From: Palleronia sp. LCG004
GTDB lineage: Bacteria > Pseudomonadota > Alphaproteobacteria > Rhodobacterales > Rhodobacteraceae
Direction of reading: 5' to 3'
Length of the DNA: 64,000 nt
NCBI RefSeq assembly: GCF_032931615.1
Contig: NZ_CP136762.1
Span: forward strand, 114,249-178,248
The notes beneath the pieces were generated by a model that was given only the letters and a program-made list of their open reading frames with translations, was not told the origin of the DNA and made no database searches. Below are positions 32,849 to 41,997 of the stretch, piece after piece. Numbering within the stretch: the stretch's first letter is position 1; each line of letters begins with the position of its first letter. Both the position numbers and the translations under genes were made by a program.

Positions 32849-34218
32849 AGACGGTCGACCTTCTCGTGATCGGTGCCGGCCCCGCCGGCATGTCCGCTGC
32901 CACCGAGGCGACCGCGCAGGGGCTTTCCACCCTCGTCATGGACGAGCAGACCGCGCCGGGCGGCCAGATCTATCGCTCGGTCGAGGGGGCGGCCCGCGAT
33001 CGCCTCGGCATCCTCGGCGAGGACTACGCCAAGGGCGGCGAGATCGCCCGCGCCTTCCGCGAGAGCGGTGCCGACTACATGACCGGCGCGCTGGTCTGGA
33101 ACATCGGAACCGACCGCGTGGTCGATTACAGCCGGAACGGCCGGTCGGGGCAGATCCGGGCCGGCAGCATCCTGGTGGCCACGGGCGCCGTCGAGCGCCC
33201 GGTCCCGATCCCCGGCTGGACGCTTCCGGGCGTGACGACCGCGGGGGCCATGCAGATCATGCTGAAATCGGGCGGCGTCGTCTTCGAGAACGCCGTCCTC
33301 ATGGGGTCGGGCCCGCTGCTGTGGCTTCTGGCCGCGCAGATGGTCGATGCGGGCTGTCCGCCCCGCGCCGTGATCGAGAACCTGCCGAAAGGTCGCCTGA
33401 TGGAGGCCGCCCGGAAGCTGAAGGGCACCTGGGCGGGCCGCGGCTATCTCAGGAAGGGCGCGCAGCTCATGTGGAAGGTGCGCCGCGCGGGGGTGGAGGT
33501 CCATTCCAGTGCCACGGATCTGCGCGTCGAGGGCGAGGGGCAGGCCGAGGCGGTCGCATTCCGCAAGGGCGGGACCGAGCACAGGATCGAGACGGCGAGC
33601 GTCGCGCTGCATCAGGGGGTCGTTCCCAACCAGCAGATCACCCGCCTTCTGCGCGCCGATCATGTCTGGGACGCGAACCAGCATGCGTTCCGGCCCGTGC
33701 TGGACGAGACGGGTCGCACCAGTGTCGAGTGGCTCTGGGTCGCGGGTGACGGGGGCGGCATCTTCGGCGCGGCCTCGGCCGCGTTGCAGGGCCGTGTCGC
33801 CGCGCTCGCGATTGCGGGAAAGACGGGGAATGCCGCGCGCCTGCAGGACGAGCTCAGACGCGACGGGGCCGTGCGGCCCTTTCTCGAGGCGCTCTATGCG
33901 CCCGCGCCGGACGTGCTGCGTCCGAAGGACGAGACGATCGTCTGCCGTTGCGAGGAGGTGACCGCCGGGCAGATCCGGAAGGCGACCGAGCAGGGCGCGC
34001 CCGGCCCCAATCAGGTCAAGTCGCTCCTGCGGACGGGCATGGGGCCGTGCCAGGGGCGGGTCTGCGGCCTTGCCGTGGCGCAGATCGTGGCCGACACGCA
34101 GGGCGTGACGCCCGCGGGCGACGCCTATTTCCGCATCCGTCCGCCGCTGAAGCCGATCCCGCTGTCGGAGCTCGCCAATTTCGTCGTCGATGACGAGGAG
34201 GAGGAGGTGGCCGAATGA
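32845..34218 (+). CDS. FAD/NAD(P)-binding subunit, opine-oxidase alpha / HcnB type
   Basis: A 457-residue pyridine-nucleotide-disulfide-type flavoprotein: LLVIGAGPAGMSAATEAT at residue 6, PGGQIYRSV, the central VATGAVERP FAD motif, and a C-terminal BFD-like iron-sulfur domain with CRCEEVTAGQI and GMGPCQGRVC (four Cys, about residues 370-405). This matches the large subunit of opine oxidases and HcnB. Overlaps both neighbours by 4 bases. Confidence 0.9.
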   Translation: MKTVDLLVIGAGPAGMSAATEATAQGLSTLVMDEQTAPGGQIYRSVEGAARDRLGILGEDYAKGGEIARAFRESGADYMTGALVWNIGTDRVVDYSRNGRSGQIRAGSILVATGAVERPVPIPGWTLPGVTTAGAMQIMLKSGGVVFENAVLMGSGPLLWLLAAQMVDAGCPPRAVIENLPKGRLMEAARKLKGTWAGRGYLRKGAQLMWKVRRAGVEVHSSATDLRVEGEGQAEAVAFRKGGTEHRIETASVALHQGVVPNQQITRLLRADHVWDANQHAFRPVLDETGRTSVEWLWVAGDGGGIFGAASAALQGRVAALAIAGKTGNAARLQDELRRDGAVRPFLEALYAPAPDVLRPKDETIVCRCEEVTAGQIRKATEQGAPGPNQVKSLLRTGMGPCQGRVCGLAVAQIVADTQGVTPAGDAYFRIRPPLKPIPLSELANFVVDDEEEEVAE

Positions 34219-35330
34219 GCCGCTCCGCCGACCTCGTCGTCATCGGCGGCGGCATCCACGGCTGCGCCGCGGCGCTGTTCTGCGCCAAGCGCGGTCTGAA
34301 GGTGATCCTGCTCGAGAAGGAGACGATCGCGCGCCATGCCTCCGGCGCGAATGCGGGCGGGGTCCGGCGGCTGGGCCGGCACCTTGCCGAGGTGCCGATC
34401 TCGGTCCGGTCCATGGCGCTCTGGCATCGCATCGGAGAGATCCTCGACGACGATACCGGCTTTTCCGTCGCGCCGCAGATCAAGGTGGCCGAGACCGAGG
34501 CCGAGCTGGACACCCTGCGCGCCCGCGTTCGGGAGCTGAACGGGATGGGGTTCTTTCACGAGGTGATCCTCGAAAGGGCCGAGCTGCGCGCGCATCTGCC
34601 CGCCGTGGCCGACCATGCCGTGGGCGGGCTGGCCGTGCTCGACGACGGGTTCGCCCAGCCCTTCTGGACCACGTTCGCCTTTGCCAACCAGGCCCGGCGC
34701 GAGGGTGTCGACATTCGCGAGAACCACGAATCGACGCGGATCGAGCGGAAGGACGGGGCATGGCATGTCGAGGCGAACGGCGAGACCTTCGTCGCGCCGA
34801 AGCTGCTGAACACCGCCGGGGCATGGGGCGGACGCCTGGCCGAGAGCCTCGGGGAGCGCGCGCCGCTGGAGCCCGTCGCGCCCATGATGATCGTCACCGG
34901 GCGCCTGCCGCATTTCTGCGATGCGGTCGTGGGGGCCGCGGGCCGGCCGCTCAGCTTCAAGCAGATGCCGAACGGAACCTGCGTGATCGGGGGCGGACGC
35001 CGCGGCCGTGCCGATGCGGGATCGGGATTGTCGGAGATTCTTTTCCCCGAGCTGAGACGCACCGCCGAGACGGCCATGTCGCTTTTCCCGATCATGCGGG
35101 GGGCGTCGATCGTGCGCAGCTGGTCGGGGGTGGAGGGGCGGATGCCCGACGACATTCCCGTCATCGGACCCTCGACGCGTCACGAGGGGCTTTACCACGC
35201 TTTCGGCTATTCGGCCCACGGCTTCCAGATGGGGCCGGGGGTCGGCGAATTGATGGCCGAGCTCATCTCGACCGGGGCGACGCAATCGCCGATCGCGCCG
35301 TTCTCCATCGGACGGTTCGCCCAAGGCTGA
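34215..35330 (+). CDS. Second FAD-dependent oxidoreductase of the DAO family
   Basis: A 371-residue flavoenzyme with LVVIGGGIHGCAAALFCA at residue 7, LEKETIARHASGANAGGVRR as the FAD contact, and YSAHGFQMGPGVGELMAE at the C-terminus. Last gene of the transporter-oxidase operon. Having two DAO-type subunits beside one Fe-S and one alpha subunit means either two alternative catalytic partners or two consecutive oxidations. A 7-bp inverted repeat GTCCGCC/GGCGGAC follows the stop (35334-35359). Confidence 0.87.
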   Translation: MSRSADLVVIGGGIHGCAAALFCAKRGLKVILLEKETIARHASGANAGGVRRLGRHLAEVPISVRSMALWHRIGEILDDDTGFSVAPQIKVAETEAELDTLRARVRELNGMGFFHEVILERAELRAHLPAVADHAVGGLAVLDDGFAQPFWTTFAFANQARREGVDIRENHESTRIERKDGAWHVEANGETFVAPKLLNTAGAWGGRLAESLGERAPLEPVAPMMIVTGRLPHFCDAVVGAAGRPLSFKQMPNGTCVIGGGRRGRADAGSGLSEILFPELRRTAETAMSLFPIMRGASIVRSWSGVEGRMPDDIPVIGPSTRHEGLYHAFGYSAHGFQMGPGVGELMAELISTGATQSPIAPFSIGRFAQG

Positions 35331-35495
35331 GCGGTCCGCCGGAGCGTCAGGCGGCGGACGGGTCGCTCACGGATGGACACATCCATGTGAGAAATAGTGG
35401 AACTCCCCAAACGCGGTCCTGTTGCCCTTGAGTGGCGGCAGGAAGTCGGCCGACTTTTCCCTGGACCGCCCGCATTTCTGGGAGAGGGCAAGGTC

Positions 35496-37376
35496 ATGGC
35501 AGTCAACTGCGTTACCAACGGACGTCGGAACAGGTTCCTGGCCACGGCGGCATCTGCCGCATTGGTGCTGAGCGCGGGCCTCGCCGGCGCGCAGGTGATC
35601 CCCGAAGAGATCGAGACCGGAGACGCCTCGCTCTTTTCGTCGCGCGTCCTGACGACGGGCCTCGACAACCCCTGGGCGATGCGCTGGGGGCCGGACGACA
35701 TGATCTGGCTGACCGAACGCACCAGCGGCGAGGTCACGCGTGTCGATCCCGCGAACGGTGCGCAACAGGTCCTGCTGGCCCTGGACGACGTCTATACCGG
35801 GCCCCAGCATGAAGGTCTGCTGGGCCTCGCCCTGCATCCCGAACTGATGCAGGGGACCGGCAACGACTACGTCTATATCGGCTACACGGTGAATGACGGC
35901 ACCGCCGAAGAGCCCGACCCGTCGGCGCAGATCGTGCGCTATACCTACGATGACGATCTGCAGCAGCTGGTCGAGCCGACGATCCTGATCGAGGGACTGC
36001 CGGCCTGGAACGACCACAATGCCGGGCGCGTGGTCTTCGGGCCGGACGGCAAGATCTACTATTCGATCGGCGAGCAGGGGGCCAATTTCGGGCGCAACCA
36101 GCGCCGGCCGAACCTCGCGCAGGTCCTGCCGACGGCGGAGGAGGTCGAGAACGAGAACTGGCGCACCTATTCCGGCAAGATCCTGCGCCTCGATCCCGAC
36201 GGGTCGATCCCCGAGGACAACCCGGAAATCGACGGCGTGCGGAGCCACATCTACAGCTACGGCCACCGGAACCCGCAGGGCCTGTCCTTCGGGCCGGACG
36301 GACGGCTCTACGAGGCCGAGCACGGCCCCGCGTCCGACGACGAGCTCAACCTCATCCAGGCGGGCGGCAATTACGGCTGGCCGCGGGTGGCGGGAAACAT
36401 CGACGACAAGGCGTATATCTATATCAACTGGAGCGAAGCGCCCGAGGATGTGAGCCTGAACGCGGACCCGGTGCCCGACAGCGTGCCGCAATTCCCCGAA
36501 AGCGAGTTCGAAGGCGACATGGTCGCCCCCCTCGCCACGTTCTGGACCGTGGAAGACGATTATCCGATCGGCGAGATCTGCGGCTATATCTGCGACCCCA
36601 CCATCGCGCCATCGTCGCTGTTCTATTACGATGCGGGCGAGGACGGGATCGCCGAATGGGACAATTCCGTCCTGCTTCCGACCCTGAAGCACGGCACGCT
36701 CTACGTGCAGGAACTGTCGGAGGACGGAACCGCGGCCGAGGGCGATCCTGTCGCCTGGCTGTCCACCCAGAACAGGTATCGCGACGTGATCCTGGGGCCC
36801 GACAACCGCACGGTGTTCATCGCCACCGATGCGTTCGGGTCGGCCGCGCAGAAATTCGGCGAGGGGCTCAACACCTCCGTCCTGCACAATCCGGGCGCGA
36901 TCCTGATGTTCACCTATGGCGAGGAGGGCGAGGGGCTCGGATTTGCCGACGGCCCCGAGACCGTCCAGGAGGCCCGCGCGGGCGACGGCGCATCCGCCGA
37001 TGCGCCGCAGGAATGGGAAGACCCCGAAACCGGCAAGGCGGGCGAGGGCGAGGGCCCGGAGACCGCGGCCTCGGTCACCGAGGACTCGAACATCGACGAT
37101 GTCGCGGCGCTTGGCGGACCGAAATACGCCGAGACCTGCGCCATGTGCCATGGCCCGTCGGGCAATGGCGGTGCCGGTGCCGTCCTGGCCGAGAACGAGA
37201 ACCTCGCGGATGCCGGGTTCGTCGCCGATGTCCTCGTTCACGGCTATGGCTACATGCCCGCCTTCGGGGACCAGCTGGGCGACAACGACATCGCCGAGAT
37301 CACGACCTATATCCGGAACAGCTGGGGCAACGATTTCGGCGTGCTCACGACGGAGCAGGTGAAGGACGCGCGGTAA
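35496..37376 (+). CDS. PQQ-type soluble glucose dehydrogenase-like protein fused to cytochrome c
   Basis: A 626-residue periplasmic protein. The signal peptide is about residues 1-33 (VLSAGLAGAQ). A six-bladed beta-propeller (about 40-480) follows, with GLDNPWAMRWGPDD, YTGPQHEGLLGLALHPEL, WNDHNAGRVVFGPDGKIYYS and YGHRNPQGLSFGPDGRLYEA, the hallmark of GSDH / sorbosone dehydrogenase enzymes that use PQQ. An acidic, Glu/Gly-rich linker leads to a class I cytochrome c with CAMCH near residue 548 and an axial Met in GYMPAFGDQ. GGGAGAGGGCAAGG precedes the ATG. The fused haem should take electrons straight from PQQ. The sugar substrate is unknown. Confidence 0.9.
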   Translation: MAVNCVTNGRRNRFLATAASAALVLSAGLAGAQVIPEEIETGDASLFSSRVLTTGLDNPWAMRWGPDDMIWLTERTSGEVTRVDPANGAQQVLLALDDVYTGPQHEGLLGLALHPELMQGTGNDYVYIGYTVNDGTAEEPDPSAQIVRYTYDDDLQQLVEPTILIEGLPAWNDHNAGRVVFGPDGKIYYSIGEQGANFGRNQRRPNLAQVLPTAEEVENENWRTYSGKILRLDPDGSIPEDNPEIDGVRSHIYSYGHRNPQGLSFGPDGRLYEAEHGPASDDELNLIQAGGNYGWPRVAGNIDDKAYIYINWSEAPEDVSLNADPVPDSVPQFPESEFEGDMVAPLATFWTVEDDYPIGEICGYICDPTIAPSSLFYYDAGEDGIAEWDNSVLLPTLKHGTLYVQELSEDGTAAEGDPVAWLSTQNRYRDVILGPDNRTVFIATDAFGSAAQKFGEGLNTSVLHNPGAILMFTYGEEGEGLGFADGPETVQEARAGDGASADAPQEWEDPETGKAGEGEGPETAASVTEDSNIDDVAALGGPKYAETCAMCHGPSGNGGAGAVLAENENLADAGFVADVLVHGYGYMPAFGDQLGDNDIAEITTYIRNSWGNDFGVLTTEQVKDAR

Positions 37377-37416
37377 GGCGGGGCGGGTGGCCCTGCGACA
37401 CTGAGCGACCATGCAC

Positions 37417-37446
37417 CGGCCCGGTGATCCGACGATCACCGGGCCG
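37417..37446 (+). terminator. Strong terminator-type hairpin after the PQQ-cytochrome gene
   Basis: A perfect 13-bp stem, CGGCCCGGTGATC with GATCACCGGGCCG, and a 4-base loop, 40 bases after the stop codon. No T-run follows. Confidence 0.65.
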
Positions 37447-37449
37447 TCT

Positions 37450-37980
37450 CCGTGCGGCGCAGTGAGCCTCGTGGCGAGGTTCGAACTTGCCGGACGTTCA
37501 GTCGCCCATCCAATGTTTCAGCTTGGGACTGCGTGGTCGACGGAAGCGGATCGGTTCAGGGGCATGACCCGGAGGGCGGAGCGCCAGTTCCGCGTTTGTC
37601 ATCCGGCGTTGGCTGCACAGGGCAAGGGCAGATCGCGGAGCGGAGATCATGGCGACGGTCCGCAATCGGGGGGGCAGAACCTCGACAGGTCCGCATCATG
37701 CGGCATTCTCATGGGAAAAGCGGGGGGCGACCATCTCTGGCGGCGTTTGCCATGGGGCTGCCGGGTTCGGGACGGCAAGGGCGCTGTTCGACCTGCAGTC
37801 TGCTTCTGTCCCTTTGCGGCCTGTTAACATTCGCCGGTGACACTCGGAACGGACGGTGTGCCGGATGTGATCACGGCCGTTCAGATGTCTTGCCGAGGCT
37901 TCGAAGCCGCTGGATCCGGGTTTTGTGAAAATGCATCAATGCAAGCGGAAAGGTTGCGAAATATAACAGAAATTCCACTT
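37450..37980. other. Long non-coding gap before the signalling island
   Basis: About 530 bases with open frames of up to 158 codons, but none gives a product I can recognise or has a credible ribosome site. Composition becomes AT-richer after 37930, approaching the regulator promoter. It may hold long leader sequences; nothing definite is visible. Confidence 0.45.
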
Positions 37981-37984
37981 ATGC

Positions 37985-38013
37985 TTGTGGGCGCCAAACG
38001 CCGCGGCTAGTCT
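37985..38013 (+). promoter_or_regulatory. Predicted promoter of the CheY-like gene
   Basis: TTGTGG at 37985-37990 and TAGTCT at 38008-38013 with a 17-base spacer. It ends about 25 bases before the start codon of the receiver gene. Confidence 0.45.
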
Positions 38014-38037
38014 GGATTTCCGTATCTAGGAATGAAC

Positions 38038-38430
38038 ATGAGACACGAACTCTGCCGGATCGCCTATGTCGAGGACGAGCCGGACATCCGTGAACTGACC
38101 GAGATGGCGCTCGACACGATCGGCGGGTTCGAGGTTGCGGTGTGGTCCAACGGTTCCGACGCGCTTGCGGAGATCGAGGCCTTCGATCCGGATCTCATAC
38201 TTCTCGATGTGATGATGCCGGAGATGGACGGTCCCGAGATCCTGTCGCGGCTCCGGCAGATGGAAACGATGCGTGGCCGGCCCGTCGTGTTCATCACGGC
38301 GAAGTCCCAGCGCCACGAGGTCGCGGAATTCGTCGAGATGGGGGCCGCCGGCGTCATCACGAAGCCCTACGACCCGATGACGCTTTCGGACGAGGTGCGG
38401 GCGTTCTGGGATACGTCGAAGGCCGCCTGA
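38038..38430 (+). CDS. Single-domain response regulator (CheY-like)
   Basis: A 130-residue stand-alone receiver. The acidic pair is Glu12/Asp13 (YVEDEPD), the phospho-acceptor Asp57 (LILLDVMMPEMDG), Thr87 (FITAKS) and Lys109 (ITKPYDP); all catalytic residues are present. There is no output domain, so it works by protein contact or as a phosphate sink. AGGA suits this ATG; an ATG two codons earlier is possible. It precedes the hybrid kinase by 198 bases and may receive phosphate from it. Confidence 0.9.
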   Translation: MRHELCRIAYVEDEPDIRELTEMALDTIGGFEVAVWSNGSDALAEIEAFDPDLILLDVMMPEMDGPEILSRLRQMETMRGRPVVFITAKSQRHEVAEFVEMGAAGVITKPYDPMTLSDEVRAFWDTSKAA

Positions 38431-38628
38431 AATTGCAGGCCAACACGGCACGATCCCGCGCCGACCTGCAGGGCAGAAAGCGTCGCGATCCCTTGCCGTC
38501 GGGGTCAGGTTTCGGTCATCCTACGTTTAAGTAGTTTAATCGACCGAAAGCGCTTCCTGACAAGGCCATTTACCAATTCTTGAGTAGTTCCCTCCAGCAT
38601 CCGTCCATCCAGAGGCCGGGGGTGAGAT

Positions 38629-41061
38629 ATGCAGAACGTGATGCCAATGGTCGAGAATGCGGCCATCATTCTTCTGGCCACGATGCTGCTTTCCGATGTC
38701 AGGCACAGGTTCGAGGACTCGTTCGTTCTCAGAAGCACGATCCTCGGCGTGATGTTCACGATCGTCGGGACGGTCGTGATGAACAATTCCATCGAACTCG
38801 TCCCCGGTACGCGGACCGATCCGCGCCTTGCGGTGGTGACGCTTTCCGCGGCCTTCGGCGGACCGCTCAGTGCCGCGATAACCTCCGGCACGCTCGCCTT
38901 TCTGCGGTATTCCCTCGGAGGTGCCGGAATGCTGCCGGGAACGGTCTCGATCCTTGCGGTCGGTCTTGTCGGTGCGGTCCTGTGGGTCTGGTGGAAGGTG
39001 TATCTCGCCCGGAAGGCCGATCGACGTTACCTTCTGATACAGGCGCTGGCCGCAGGTGCGGTCGCGGCATTGATCGTCCCGTTCATCACCCCCGCGCCGG
39101 GGAGCGTCGTCGCGACGTCCATCCTCCTCTTCACGCCTGCCAATTTCGGGGTAGTCTGGATCATGGGGATCTTCTTTCTGCGCGACGAGCAGCGTCGCAC
39201 GACCCTTGCCGCACATGCGGAGAAGGAGGCGCAGATCCGGGGGATCGCCAACAACGCGCCGTCGGTCCTGTGCCAGATCGTGCGGAGCAAGCTCGACAAG
39301 CCGGTCTTCACCTATGTCTCCGATGCGAGCGACCGTATCCTCGGCGTTTCCTCGCATACGATCCTCGCGGATCCCGATGCCTTTTTCGGTGGATTGACCC
39401 TGGCCGCGCGAAGCGCGTTTTCGGATGCGCTCGGGCAGTCGGCCAGCAATGGCGAGCCGGCCTTCATCGAGATGGAATACAGATTGCCAAATGGCGAGCG
39501 CCTCTGGCTCGCCATGGCGGCGGATCTGCGGCTCAATGGCGATAACGACTTTCTGTGGGACGGGACGATCACCGACATCACGCGGCAGAAGGCGGCGGAA
39601 CATGCCAGGGACGAGTTCATCTCGGTCGTCAGCCACGAATTGCGGACGCCGCTCACCTCGATCCGCGGATCGCTCGGCCTGCTGATCAACGGGTTGGGAG
39701 GAGAGCTGCCGGAGAAGGCCGGTCGGATGCTCAGCATCGCGGACCGCAATTCCGAGAGGCTCGTGCTGCTCATCAACGACCTGCTCGACATGCAGAAGTT
39801 CCAGTCGGGCGAGATGCGGCTGGAGCTCGACCGCGAGGCGCTGCGCCCGATGCTCGAGAATGCGCTCGATACCGGGCGGAATTACGCACCGGAAAAGAAG
39901 GTGCGGTTCATCCTTCTCGACGAGGCGCCGGGTGCAATCGTGCATGTCGATGCGAACCGGTTCCACCAGGCGATCATGAACCTCGTCTCCAACGCGATGA
40001 AGTTCACCCCCGCCGAGAGCACGGTGACATTGTCCGCAACCCTGCGGCGGGGCGGCGTGCGTATTTCGGTGGCCGACGAGGGGCCGGGGATTCCCGAAGA
40101 GTTCCGCAACCGCATCTTCCAGCAATTCCAGCAGGCCAATTCGTCGAGCACGCGCGGCGTGGGCGGCACGGGCCTCGGGCTCAACATCGCGCGTGCCATC
40201 GCCGAGGGTATGGCGGGGGCGATCTCGTTCGAGAGCGAAGCCGGCCGGGGGTCGACCTTCTACATCGACCTGCCGCTGGCCGGGGTCGCGGCTGAATCCG
40301 GCGGGGCGACCCGCCGCGCCCTGATCTGCGCCACCGATGCGGCGGTGGCCGTTCCCGCCCGCCGGTCGCTGGACGTGCTGGGGATCGCGAGCGATGTCGC
40401 ACCGGACGGCATGTCCGCCGGAACCCTGCTGCGCGACCGCGATTACGCCGCGATCGTCATCGACGCGGCGATCGCATTGCGCGACGTGGAGGAGCTGTCG
40501 AAGCTGTCGGACTGCCTCGAAGGGCTTCCGGTCATCGTCGTGAACGAGGAGATCTCCACCGATATCCGCGATATCGTGGGCAAGTTGCCGGGTCTTCTGG
40601 AATGGGTGGAGCGGCCGCTCGACTTCGCGCGTCTCCGCTCGGCGATGGGCTTCGCCACGAACGAGAGTGCGGATGGACGCGCGCGCGTTCTCTATATCGA
40701 GGACGACCTGTCGCTTCAGGAGATCATCGCGCAGAGCATCGGCGAATGCGCCACCACCACCTTTGCCGCGACCGTCGAGGAGGCGCGCTGGCGGCTGGAG
40801 GCGGATCGCTACGACCTGGTCATTCTGGATCAGGAATTGCCGGACGGATCGGGCCTCGATCTCATCGACGAGATTCCGTCGGAGACGCCGATCGTGCTTT
40901 ATTCGGCATTCGATCTCACGCCGGCGGCAACCGACCGGGTGCGGGCGGCGATGACCAAATCGGTCGCGTCAGAGGCCGAGGTCAGGAAGGCCGTGCTCAG
41001 CGCGCTCGACCGGGCGAGCCCGGAGCCTGCATCCGGCGAAAGGTCGCACTGGGTCGCGTGA
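38629..41061 (+). CDS. Membrane hybrid histidine kinase with two C-terminal receivers, one degenerate
   Basis: An 810-residue kinase. Five or six hydrophobic segments in residues 10-185 resemble the 5TM-LYT-type sensor region. A PAS domain follows (about 203-320), then HisKA with His336 in VSHELRTPL, and HATPase (Asn454 in NLVSNAMKF, DEGPGI, GGTGLGLNIA). Residues 562-675 look like a receiver but lack the acidic pair and switch residues. The final domain (685-795) is a good receiver: EDD 691-693, Asp734, Ser759, Lys777. Phosphate probably leaves through the HPt protein encoded nearby. Inner membrane. Confidence 0.88.
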   Translation: MQNVMPMVENAAIILLATMLLSDVRHRFEDSFVLRSTILGVMFTIVGTVVMNNSIELVPGTRTDPRLAVVTLSAAFGGPLSAAITSGTLAFLRYSLGGAGMLPGTVSILAVGLVGAVLWVWWKVYLARKADRRYLLIQALAAGAVAALIVPFITPAPGSVVATSILLFTPANFGVVWIMGIFFLRDEQRRTTLAAHAEKEAQIRGIANNAPSVLCQIVRSKLDKPVFTYVSDASDRILGVSSHTILADPDAFFGGLTLAARSAFSDALGQSASNGEPAFIEMEYRLPNGERLWLAMAADLRLNGDNDFLWDGTITDITRQKAAEHARDEFISVVSHELRTPLTSIRGSLGLLINGLGGELPEKAGRMLSIADRNSERLVLLINDLLDMQKFQSGEMRLELDREALRPMLENALDTGRNYAPEKKVRFILLDEAPGAIVHVDANRFHQAIMNLVSNAMKFTPAESTVTLSATLRRGGVRISVADEGPGIPEEFRNRIFQQFQQANSSSTRGVGGTGLGLNIARAIAEGMAGAISFESEAGRGSTFYIDLPLAGVAAESGGATRRALICATDAAVAVPARRSLDVLGIASDVAPDGMSAGTLLRDRDYAAIVIDAAIALRDVEELSKLSDCLEGLPVIVVNEEISTDIRDIVGKLPGLLEWVERPLDFARLRSAMGFATNESADGRARVLYIEDDLSLQEIIAQSIGECATTTFAATVEEARWRLEADRYDLVILDQELPDGSGLDLIDEIPSETPIVLYSAFDLTPAATDRVRAAMTKSVASEAEVRKAVLSALDRASPEPASGERSHWVA

Positions 41062-41268
41062 TCCGCATGGCCGATGCGGGGTGGGACGACGGATGCCGGG
41101 CTTTCCGGGTGGCGCGCCCGGTTCGGTGATGCCCCAAGCCGGACGGCCGCGCGAATTCTGCGCGACGGCTTTCGTTGACGGGAGATCCTTGGGCAATTGC
41201 AGGCGTTTAACTTCCGGTAAGCAAAGAGGCTCTAGCGTCGTTCCGTGGACAGAACAGAGGACGCTCAG

Positions 41269-41988
41269 ATGAAATCTTTCCTGCCGACCTGGAACCTCGG
41301 CCTTGCGATCGGAAACCGGAAGGATGTGGGGCCGGATGCGTTAGAGTCGATCGACGGCGCCCCGGCCTCGGCTGCGGGGCACGATCGGGATGACAAGCCG
41401 GGTCGCGCCCTGGGGCATGACCGAGAGGACAAGAACGGACGTGCCCTGGGGCATCGCGACGATGCCGAGGATGCGGATGGATGCGATGCACCGCCTTCGG
41501 TCACCGATCCGGATGACGGGGCGGGCGAGGCCTGCGACGCGAGCAACATCCTCTTCGTGGGGACCGAGCTCGACGAGGCGATCAGCGGACGGTGCGGGAA
41601 CGACGAGCTTTACGGCGCGTCGGGCGAGGATGTCCTCTTCGGCGGGGGCGGCAACGATTACCTGTCGGGCAACCAGGGCGACGACACCCTGATCGGCGGT
41701 TCGGGTGCCGATACCTTTTCCTTCGACGGGGATTTCGACCGCGATACCGTCCTCGACTTCTCCCTCGCCGATGGAGACCGGATCGACTTCATCCTCTACG
41801 AGGAGGATCGCGTCGACTGGTCGCCGGAGATGCTTGCCGAACTCTTCGTGCAGGCGGGCGACGACGCGGTTCTCGAACTGCCCGGCTCGGACGAAGTCGT
41901 CGTCCTGGCGAATGTCGATGCCTCGCTCGTTTCGGCCGAAATCATCACGGTGACGAACCTCTACGAGGGCGCGGACCTCTTCGCCTGA
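41269..41988 (+). CDS. Small RTX-type calcium-binding protein
   Basis: A 239-residue acidic protein. Residues ~30-70 contain repeated charged GHDRDD/GRALGH units. Residues ~113-155 hold RTX nonapeptides (GNDELYGASG, GEDVLFGGG, GNDYLSGNQ, GDDTLIGGS) that bind calcium in a beta-roll. The C-terminal part, with DRDTVLDFSLADGDRIDF, is the usual RTX tail recognised by type I secretion. No N-terminal signal peptide is seen, so export would be by a type I system. The HlyD-like gene nearby could matter, but no partner ABC transporter is in the window. Confidence 0.82.
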   Translation: MKSFLPTWNLGLAIGNRKDVGPDALESIDGAPASAAGHDRDDKPGRALGHDREDKNGRALGHRDDAEDADGCDAPPSVTDPDDGAGEACDASNILFVGTELDEAISGRCGNDELYGASGEDVLFGGGGNDYLSGNQGDDTLIGGSGADTFSFDGDFDRDTVLDFSLADGDRIDFILYEEDRVDWSPEMLAELFVQAGDDAVLELPGSDEVVVLANVDASLVSAEIITVTNLYEGADLFA

Positions 41989-41997
41989 GCATGAGAC

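Noticed and set aside
31402..33684. A 760-codon minus-strand frame across the oxidase genes
   Set aside because: Antisense shadow of well-supported flavoprotein genes.
32537..34218. Calling the Fe-S and alpha subunits hcnAB (hydrogen cyanide synthase)
   Set aside because: The same subunit architecture is used by opine oxidases, and the attached polyamine/opine-type ABC transporter fits catabolism rather than cyanide production.
35367..37439. A 690-codon minus-strand frame across the PQQ-cytochrome gene
   Set aside because: Antisense shadow; the plus strand has a signal peptide, propeller motifs and CAMCH haem site.
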